64,000 nt of DNA from Spirometra erinaceieuropaei. Taxonomy: Eukaryota > Platyhelminthes > Cestoda > Diphyllobothriidea > Diphyllobothriidae. A program made the translations under genes and the position numbers. The stretch is taken from positions 173,828 to 237,827 of the forward strand of contig CACRXP010000694.1 in the NCBI GenBank assembly GCA_902702965.1, given 5' to 3'. Under the pieces are notes generated by a model. The model saw nothing but the letters and a program-made list of their open reading frames with translations. It ran no database searches and was not told the DNA's origin. This document shows, piece by piece, positions 56,880 to 64,000 of the stretch (the stretch's first letter is position 1; the number at the start of each line of letters is the position of its first letter).

Positions 56880-57005
56880 GGGAACGGAGGGGTCACCGAT
56901 GCCCGTGTTTAAACTCCAAATCTCCTAACCCTAACTTAAAACTAATCCGCACCCTCCTTGAAGATGGGAAAGGTCACCCGTAATATGAGGGGTCCATTTT
57001 CCCGT
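56880..57005. repeat. Degenerate telomere-like repeat piece
   Basis: CTCCTAACCCTAACTTAAAA followed by GGTCACCCGTAATATGAGG, the same order as at 940-1140. Confidence 0.5.
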
Positions 57006-57389
57006 GACAAACCTTCTGGAGGTGTGCCAGCGCTGGAAGAACAACTCAATAGCAATTATGAAAATTGCCGCGTGGGAGGTTTTTAAAGTTCAGCTGATCT
57101 GCATTTCTTCTTGTTTAGTGTTGACAATATACTTGAGTGATATTTCGAAAGGTAAGAGAATTCAATTCCGGACACAGAAATTGCCTCCCTCTTTGAATTT
57201 GTACAATACTTTGAGAGGTGAATATAGTCGCCCAAATTGTCAGATCCGTAACCGAACACACAAGCAGATGCAGCAAAAGATATAGGTGATGGATACGATA
57301 AGGTTACTGCTTCCTGAAATGCGCCTTTAAGCATACATCAGTAGCTACTTGGGTCTGATATATTTGTCATTTTTCGATATACATATATA

Positions 57390-57620
57390 CAGTATCTGGC
57401 CCGTCTAATGAAATACTAAACGTATTCCGAAATGGGTTTCCGTTCAGAGACAATTACTTAAATGAGGCGGTAATATTGGTTATCGGGCAACATAATCCCA
57501 TGCTATTCCATTTACGCCAGAACTCCGGTCTTTGAATGCGCTTCTTTTTGGTCGCCTAAGAAACCATGCTTGGTAAAAAGTAGCAACTTAACCAATAGAA
57601 GTTTGTACGCTGATGCTCTA
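57390..57620. mobile_element. Palindromic CAGTA-type repeat, left arm
   Basis: CAGTATCTGGCCCGTCTAAT after TA, then GAACTCCGGTCTTTGAATGC; truncated on the right. Confidence 0.65.
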
Positions 57621-58230
57621 TACCCCTATAAATTCAAGGATTTGTCATAAAAAAAACATCCCCAAAATGTTCCATCGTGCAGTGATTTGGTAACAGGTAT
57701 AGTTTCCTTTGAATTCTTTGCAGCAACGGCAGGTTGTGTAACCCCACGCTCGTATACTACGGGAATGGTGGTAATAGGGGTTTTGCGAATGGGGCAACAC
57801 CGAGGAGGGGGAGCGAAATGCATGTATCAGAACCTCAAAAATAGGTAGATCTCCGCTGAAATTTTTTTTTCTACGCCTATATATAGCAACGAAAGTGAGC
57901 ACGCTAATTGAAAAACCAACAATAAATAAATCTCAATAAATAAAAGGTAATTGAATAATCCGCCACTCGCCAATTTGTGACGGCTCAGGAACCAATGAAA
58001 CGGACAACCAATAGCAGAGAAGAACGGCAGGTGCCAAATAGTTCAGCTGTGGAAAAGTCAAATAACGTAACTGTGAAAGTTTGTTTGCATCTTCACAATA
58101 AGTTAATTGACTATTGAAAAATAAAGACTTAAGAATAGCAAATATTTATATGCAAAGATTATGTGCAATAAAGGAATGCATTACTGCACAGGGTAGATGA
58201 TAATGGCTCTTTTTCCTTCTAAAATACGGC
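57621..58230. other. AT-rich stretch with one shared repeat piece
   Basis: ACGGGAATGGTGGTAATAGG and TTTTGCGAATGGGGC (57757-57796), plus a later TATATAGCAACGAAA, match the interior of the MITE at 11120-11534. Confidence 0.5.
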
Positions 58231-58647
58231 CAATCGACTCCAGGTCGCAGAAAAGTTCGACAACTGCAGCTTGATTTTCTGACCAGAGCGGGGGAAATAA
58301 CAGAAGTCATAGACCCGAAGAAGGTGATAGAATACTGCCAAGCAAGCGGACTGCAATCTAGTGTGACAAACTACAAATGTGGACATCAAGTGCGCCAGCA
58401 AGTAATAAAGCTGCACACCGACGGATATGTGTTCCGGTGCGGGCGATGTCAAGGGAGGAAAGCTCTAGGGATTCCGGTGTCGCATCGGGCAATGCCGACC
58501 CACGTAGACGGGGCTCAATATCGTCTGCGGTTTGGCCTAGACAACGTTGGCCTAAAGCAAGCATGGGAAATATCCCTATCGCATATTGCGGAAGCATATC
58601 CGATGCAACAGCTTCCCGAACAAGGAACCTGGAGGGCTCCTTCCTGA
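58231..58647 (+). pseudogene. Merlin/ISXO2-like transposase N-terminal fragment
   Basis: The frame reads LQLDFLTRAGEITEVIDPKK, VIEYCQASGLQSSVTNYKCG, HQVRQQVIKLHTDGYVFRCG, RCQGRKALG. A helical region followed by a zinc-ribbon-like CG...DGYxxRCxxC segment is typical of the start of ISXO2/Merlin transposases, known from flatworms. After GRKALG the expected strand leading to the DDE core is lost and the rest looks like noncoding drift. One of the four ribbon cysteines appears replaced. It could be another zinc-ribbon protein. Confidence 0.42.
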
Positions 58648-59066
58648 ACGCAATTTAACGACCATTTATCAATAAATTTTTATACATAAACTCATCGAAA
58701 TCTAACCGCCTTGCCACTAGTTTTGCGAGGTACTACGCACAAGTATTCTTGAAGAACTAACTAAGCCACGGCGAACGTGTTCATCAACAGAGACCATTCG
58801 GAGATGTCGTGGAAGGTGAGCCGAGGCAAAGTAAGCCAAAACAGTGTCGACGATCCTTACAGCACGCGTTGCATTGTGAGTACAATCGTAACAGAAAAGG
58901 TGTAGCTGCGGAGAGCGGGGCGAAAACCGAAGGCCACATCATGCCAGATAATTTATCACTAAAAAGGTCATATAGAAACAGCTCGGTGCTTGTGGTTATA
59001 TCATTGTCCTAGGAAAAATTCAATGGGTAGCTTCCTACAGCTGTATATTGATAAATTAAGCAAATA

Positions 59067-59578
59067 ATTGATATTTTGGCAGATTTTGAATAATTCATAT
59101 TGACCCAACTGTGAAAAACTCGGCGCCTCGGTGGGATTCGAACCCACGCAGTAGGGGGAAGGCTTTAGCGCAGCCAACGCTCTAACCACCTGAGCTACGA
59201 GGCCCCGCCGGACGACGCGAGTTTAATCACATTTGGGTCAAGTTACCCGCCCAACCTACTGCAACGTCTGGAATCCACCAAATCTGATACAGTAAGTTGA
59301 CTGCCCAAGCAGGATTTCCTAAGTAATTCACCTAGAATCCACCAGATGACTACCAGGCTCGCGTAATTCATTGATATTTTGGCAGATTTTGAATAATTCA
59401 TATTAACCCAACTGTGAAAAACTCGGCGCCTCGGTGGGATTAAACACGCGTCGTCCGGCGGGGCCTCGTAGCTCAGGTGGTTAGAGCGTTGGCTGCGCTA
59501 AAGCCTTCCCCCTACTGCGTGGGTTCGAATCTCACCGAGGCGCCGTTTTTCACAGTTGGGTCAATATAAATTAAGCAA
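59067..59578. mobile_element. Tandem tRNA-containing repeat ending in an inverted copy
   Basis: A 302-bp unit begins at 59067 and again at 59369 (ATTGATATTTTGGCAGATTT). The first holds a cloverleaf-like core on the - strand (59122-59206). The second is cut at about 59440 and joined to a + strand core (59460-59544) that ends in the inverse GTTTTTCACAGTTGGGTCAA. Confidence 0.85.
59122..59206 (-). other. tRNA-like core of the 302-bp repeat
   Basis: TAGCTCAGGTGGTTAGAGCG (D arm, A box) and GTGGGTTCGAATCCCAC (T arm, B box) are perfect; the acceptor has six pairs (GCCTCG/CGAGGC). The anticodon arm GGCT/AGCC would give anticodon GCT but with C instead of T before it and an odd variable loop, so decoding is doubtful. 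Near-identical cores: 59460-59544 (+) and 44527-44610 (-). Confidence 0.65.
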
Positions 59579-59639
59579 GGCCTACTAAAACAAACGTAGT
59601 AGTTGGTTATGCATACTAAACCTATCCTTAATCTTTTGC

Positions 59640-59860
59640 CAAGGCGGAGGTTTATTTTGTTTTCGAAAAAGTTTACATTAATGAGATTTTAAAAAATAAT
59701 GAAATATCTTTCCATACACTATCATATCCGTCCGCTTTTTAATACTGTTTACGAGTCGTACAACATGGTTCACATCCACCGCATGACGTCATTAGCCCTG
59801 TATGTCATCTTCTTGAGATCGCAGAAAAACATATGATTTGCCTTAAATGGGAAGTATACA
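59640..59860. mobile_element. Palindromic CAGTA-type repeat, central piece
   Basis: TTTCGAAAAAGTTTACATTA and the downstream CATGGTTCACATCCACCGCA match the centre of full copies. Confidence 0.5.
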
Positions 59861-59929
59861 GGATGCAGTGGTTGAACACAGCACCCAAGAACTACAGGTG
59901 GACACTTGCGTCAAAGTTCAGTGGCTATC

Positions 59930-60080
59930 TATTCCCATGTCGGGACTTCAACCCTATCCCTAGCGCTGAATCTCCCAATTCACAACTCTTACTCAACCCT
60001 TATCATAGCCCTGTTAACCCAACCCAATGCTGAAAAATCTGCAATTTTGCGCAAAGCCACCCGCAATAACTTTGTAACCA
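59930..60080. repeat. Degenerate telomere-like repeat piece
   Basis: CCCTATCCCTAGCG, CCCTGTTAACCCAACCC, then AAAGCCACCCGCAATAAC, as at 940-1140. Confidence 0.5.
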
Positions 60081-60159
60081 AACCCTAGCGAAAATATTTT
60101 CAAAACATAAAAATGCCCGTGATCAGCCACACATCGATCTCTTGACCCCCCGAACCTGT

Positions 60160-60480
60160 GTGAGTGAAAAAGGTCACGAACAGGTAACCACCTATAGCGT
60201 CGAAATCGGTCAATTCGGAGAGGAGAGGTACGACGGTACCGTTTCAGCCTTCATTTGCCACCCACAGAGAGTTTTTCTGCTTCGAAAAGCCAATAGGCTG
60301 GCGTGCACCCATTCCTGATTAAACCAATACTCGAAAATGGCAGGTGGTGAACCACTGATGAAATTTGTTTCCGCGAGACCCCGCCTGTGGATCATCTGCG
60401 CCGTGTACGAGCGCACGTCTGTGTTTCTGGTTCCAGTTCGTCGTCAGGGCTATGATTGCCCGAAACAATACTGTATCATT
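60160..60480. repeat. Diverged relative of the 15.3-15.7 kb repeat
   Basis: Shared blocks: AAAGGTCACGAACAGG, GTGCACCCATTCCTGATT, GGCTATGATTG and ACAATACTGTATCATTC-like. Single orientation here, without the palindrome. Confidence 0.55.
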
Positions 60481-60504
60481 CCTTTATTAAAGAGATCCTT
60501 CCTT

Positions 60505-60818
60505 CATGTATAGAGTTTAAAGAAGGAGAAAATTTACTACCTAACGAGTACAAGAAGGGATATTTTTGCGTAGGCTTTATATAAAATATAAAAGAAGTTA
60601 ATGAGATATCGAAAATCAGTGGAAAAGTCATTTTACAGTGTGGCTTTTAAGGGTGGTCGGAATGAGGCGCATTCAAAAATCGATATCCTAGTGTGATCGA
60701 AATACTTAGGAATTAAGTTGCATGACAATCCCTGTTACGACCTCACTTAAGTCATCCTTTCAAATCAAACAAGTATTTCTGAATTTCGGTTTACATTTCA
60801 TGAGATACTCGCATACTG
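60505..60818. mobile_element. Palindromic CAGTA-type repeat, right arm
   Basis: ATTCAAAAATCGATATCCTA, TTTCGGTTTACATTTCATGA and terminus CATACTG before TA. Confidence 0.65.
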
Positions 60819-60820
60819 TA

Positions 60821-62009
60821 TGTACTACTAATAGAAACGAAAGTGAACGGCCTCGGGCAAATATGACAGGGGGAGACGATGTCGCGAAGCGTGATCGTAT
60901 TGCTCAGACGTATCAGAAACTGCCGAACTTGCACTGACAGGGTTGACTGTTGTACCGCATCCCGCAGTAGTCACAGGGATGACGGTCAAACCAACGCGCC
61001 ACTAACAACAAGAGTCAGTCAGAGGGAGGAGATGAAAGTCACCAATCTGCACAATTCTGTCATACATTCTGCCGGGGAAGTTGTTGAGCCTCCAACATCG
61101 TCACTGGCGTCTGCACCGAACTTAACTATCATTTTGGTCCACTAGTTGCCTTCGCATTTATTGTCTTTACTTTCGTCTGCCGAGGCAGTGGTTCTGCGCT
61201 GAAATCAAGTTTTTTGGTATAAAGTGTTTCGGTGCTTTCTCAGTGCCTGAATTTTGCAATTATGTGGGTTCGATCGTCGGCGGCATGTGTTGAATTGTGA
61301 TTTAGCACTTACACCACCTTCTCGGATTTTAGCGCGTTAGAAATGGCGGTGAAATTTCCGTTAGAACCCAAAAAAAGCTAGAATCGCACGAAGAAAACCA
61401 GCGGGCAGAGCTAATATGATTTTTTTTAAATCTCCTCGTTCAAAATGCCCACGCTCTTGACTTCGTGCGTCAATGCGTGAGGCTACAGAAATCCAGACAG
61501 AAAGAATTCCAAAGGCCTGGCCGCTCACATGTACGCCCAAGCTGGTCATTCAAACAGCTGGTCCTTACGTGGAAACTGTGTCTGAACGTGTCGGAAGACG
61601 AATGAAAATGTCCAGGCACCGAAACGCACAAAATTCCAACTAATTTGTGCACACTGACTGCACGGCCTTAAGACAGGGTTGACTACTTCAATAGAAAATA
61701 GTCGTATGCAGAATTTCAGGTACCACTCGTGATGAAAACTACTGTGTCCAAACGAGGAAATCTCTCTATGCTCGTGCATGCGAACCCTGGCTAGCGGTGG
61801 CGAGACGAAACCCTCAAGATAAGGGTTGACAGGCACACATTGGACATGGACCATCAGATTAAACCAGACTTGAACTCGGCTTGTTTAGCCCTTGAACGTT
61901 AAACAGTCAAATACATCCAGATCCGAGGATCCGGTATGGTAGGCAGGAATAGTCATCCCCCTTTGCTTCTGTTTCTGCATACATATGGGCAAAATGGCGT
62001 TACCGACGA
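60821..62009. other. Unannotated stretch
   Basis: No gene or named repeat recognised. Confidence 0.35.
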
Positions 62010-62300
62010 AGACAAAGGAGATTTAGACGGTCACTTCTTGGCTGTTATCAGCCAGTCGTATCCGCCTCCCTCCCCCCAGGTTTTTGAAATTGAGCCTGAA
62101 ACTCACTACCCGTTGGTTAGACGTCTAACGACTTGCTCATTAGGCCATGGGTTCGCTGTCCTGTCGGTTGCAATAAGGTATATTAACAATGGCAGGGAGT
62201 CGTTCACCGGTCGCGTTATGAGACGTAGTCGTCCCGTTGTGCCTTGGGGCCCAATCTTGAGCCTCGCTAGCGGTTGCTCAACGTTTAGTATGGTGAGAAC
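62010..62300. mobile_element. Rearranged tRNA-derived SINE pieces
   Basis: An inverted tail (TTATCAGCCAGTCGTATCC) is followed by a + strand head (GGCAGGGAGTCGTTCACCGG...CCCGTTGTGCCTTGGGGCC). Further tail fragments occur at 62903-62955 and 63065-63110. Confidence 0.5.
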
Positions 62301-62469
62301 TACTTGGATGGTCTCTTAAACGCAGCATGGGAATAGGAACGCCCCGTTTAAGTAGTAAGGGTGGTCGTAGGCATAATTCTAGGAAGGGCAAATCTCCCCG
62401 TGTCCAAACCCCTACGCTAGCCAACACAAAGCCCATACCGTGAATGAAACACGACAGCGGGGGACAAAA

Positions 62470-62503
62470 GCTTTATTCCTGCTCAAAGCCATCATCAGAG
62501 ACA
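62470..62503 (-). ncRNA. Hammerhead-like motif lacking the GAAAC box
   Basis: On the - strand GTCTCTGATGATGGC...GAGCAGGAAT runs directly into AAAGCTTTTGTCCCC. Compared with the + copy at 62544, the CCGAAACGTCAGGC block is deleted. Confidence 0.5.
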
Positions 62504-62543
62504 TACGCAGATACGGGTGCTTGTCTCTGTCCTGTCTGCTTAT

Positions 62544-62585
62544 GTCTCTGATGATGGGTTCGAGCAGGAATCCGAAACGTCAGGC
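62544..62585 (+). ncRNA. Hammerhead-ribozyme-like motif, best-preserved copy
   Basis: GTCT (stem I), core CTGATGA, unpaired T, stem II GGGTTC/GAATCC with loop GAGCAG, GAAAC, GTC, AGGC (stem I partner). Helix III is only A-T and C-G with no loop, the minimal type reported for Penelope-associated hammerheads, which cleave as dimers (family knowledge). The extra T after the core is unusual and could weaken activity. Confidence 0.6.
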
Positions 62586-62679
62586 GAATAAAGCTCTTGT
62601 CCCCGCGATCGTGTCTCCTTCTTCAGGGCTGCTTCCTGAGACTCGTCTCTTCGCTTCTATAAGCCCATACCGCAGCCCT

Positions 62680-62850
62680 CATCTTGACGCCAACCATGCA
62701 GTTAGGAGTAACCTAGGTCCCGAACTTCACCTTAACCTATCTTAACGTTAACTTTAACTCTAACCTTACTCCAGACCCTAATTCTCCTTGAATTCGGCAC
62801 AAAGCCGCCTGTAATGCGGACGTTTCCAGTTTTTGTGTCCTGTTTAGGGG
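62680..62850. repeat. Degenerate telomere-like repeat piece
   Basis: TTAACTCTAACCTTACTCCA, GACCCTAATTC, then AAAGCCGCCTGTAATGCGGA and TTTTTGTGTCC, the same layout as 940-1140. Confidence 0.6.
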
Positions 62851-63110
62851 GCCATCTATGCAACCATTGCGGTTGATATTATAGATAGGATTGCACTTCC
62901 TACAAAGACTGAAATGGCCATTCCTGGCCTATTAGTCGTCATCAGCTAGGGGTTGGTAAGACCCAATTGCGCGGGCCTTGGCTCCTCAGTGGGTTCCCTT
63001 AGCGTCCTCTGTGCGTTTTCCGCTACGCGAATTCCAGCATAAAGTGCCAGAAAAGACGGGGGGACTGGGGTGGCTACTTCTAGTCAGTTAACTGTCGTCA
63101 GCCAGCCGTT

Positions 63111-64000
63111 AACGTTCATGTGTGAATGAACACTAGCAACCATGACAGTTGGGCTACAAATTCACCCAAAAGAATCTCACCAAATCCAATGGATCAGGCT
63201 TCCGCAGCAAACTATCTAACTTACGCAGGACAAATCCTTCACGACAATAATCCCCTGAGGTCAATAATCGCTCAGTCGGTAATGTCTACTACCGCCCTTG
63301 TTTTAACTGGCACAGGTACTAAAATTTCCTAAGTAATGTCTTTGCCGTATATAACTGGCCACGACGCTCCTCCCCCCTCCGCATTCAAAGGCGCAAATAA
63401 AAGGAGGACCATTTAGGCGCTCCCTCGGCCTAGAACCTCAACTCAGTGTGTCGTACGTGCAGACAGACGCGCGCGCTTTCAAATTCAAGTCATAGGAAAC
63501 TCAGCGGGAACCCGATCCAGAAAGCTACAGCCTAGCTGGGGTTTTACTCGACTGGGAGAGTTATGACGAAAGTAATCCAGGTCAGTAGCACTGAAAATCG
63601 GTCAATAAGCTGTGTAGGAGCAGAGCAGCGCCGAGGGACACAAGAGGTGTATTAACGTACTCGGAGAGTGAAGACGTACACCACTGGGTACACAGAAAAT
63701 AGACTGCTCTTATCCATACCAAGACAAACCACTGCGAGTCGGAACTCGGATGGCCGTCTCACTGCCCAGTGCGAACGTCTTTTCAGTGTTGTCGTGGGCA
63801 AACGCTGTCCAGAGCAGCAGGCCTGGACAGCATTGTTGTGTCCGGGGCAGCAGACAAGACATGAAGGCCGCACTTACGCAGGTGTCGATAACGAACCCAT
63901 CTCAAACCCTCTGAAGATCACGACGCGTCCATTTCAGTTCAGCCGTTCCGAACAACGATACCCATCGAGCGTCCCGCAACATGACGGGCGCAGGGCGCCG
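63111..64000. other. Right end, no recognised gene
   Basis: Short frames only (68 codons at 63126-63332, 73 at 63652-63873), none recognised. Confidence 0.35.

Larger units (their letters stand above)
62440..62665. mobile_element. Inverted pair of Penelope terminal segments
   Basis: Head-to-head: a - strand copy (62440-62505) and a + strand copy (62540-62665) share the ribozyme-like motif; the + copy continues CGATCGTGTCTCCTTCTTC and CTTCCTGAGACTCGTCTCTT, also present at 16617-16680. No endonuclease nearby. Confidence 0.7.

Noticed and set aside
59122..59544. Functional tRNA-Ser genes
   Set aside because: A and B boxes are good, but the anticodon loop lacks T before the anticodon, the acceptor end is mismatched and the core is embedded in a dispersed repeat.

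Overview
The window is repeat-rich eukaryotic genomic DNA, most consistent with a parasitic flatworm, probably a tapeworm. Evidence: a spliced receptor guanylyl cyclase with GT/AG introns; an uninterrupted noggin reading frame; many decayed Penelope-like retroelement ends with GIY-YIG endonuclease; degenerate TTAGGG-type tracts; and very low gene density. The species is inferred, not proven. A 78-base run of N at 38807-38884 shows it is a draft assembly.

Genes. (1) 496-9883, + strand: the last nine visible exons of a receptor-type guanylyl cyclase (end of the kinase-homology domain, coiled-coil linker, complete cyclase domain, novel C-terminal tail). Its 5' part lies left of the window. (2) 19521-20558, + strand: an uninterrupted 345-codon cAMP-dependent protein kinase catalytic subunit-like gene, probably a retrogene. 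(3) 29509-30648, - strand: an intronless noggin homologue with all nine cystine-knot cysteines. (4) 46489-46590, + strand: one intact kinase-homology exon of a second guanylyl cyclase, alone inside a repeat-bounded block. These would act in cGMP signalling, cAMP signalling and extracellular BMP antagonism. They share no operon and no visible co-regulation.

Everything else I can explain is mobile or repetitive DNA. About 4-5 kb, 16-18 kb, 35.8 kb, 44-45 kb and 62.5 kb carry 3' ends of Penelope-like elements, several with GIY-YIG remnants followed by hammerhead-ribozyme-like motifs. A Tc1/mariner-like palindromic repeat of about 991 bp occurs as two full copies (26.5-27.5 kb, 55.9-56.8 kb) and many pieces. 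Three short inverted-repeat elements have perfect 8-bp target duplications (2864-3223, 11120-11534, 21897-22245), one of them inside a 51-bp satellite array. Two tRNA-derived repeat families (24, 43, 46, 48, 52 kb; and 44.5, 59 kb) often sit as inverted pairs. A decayed Tc1-like transposase lies at 49 kb and a Merlin/ISXO2-like fragment at 58 kb.

Several insertions are nested and can be ordered by their target duplications: Penelope inside palindromic repeat (4404-5343), hAT-like element inside satellite (11120-11534), a 2.6-kb SINE-bounded block carrying the cyclase exon inside palindromic repeat (45781-48357), and repeats splitting a Penelope endonuclease frame (44125-44935). Long stretches remain in which I recognise no gene; they are listed.
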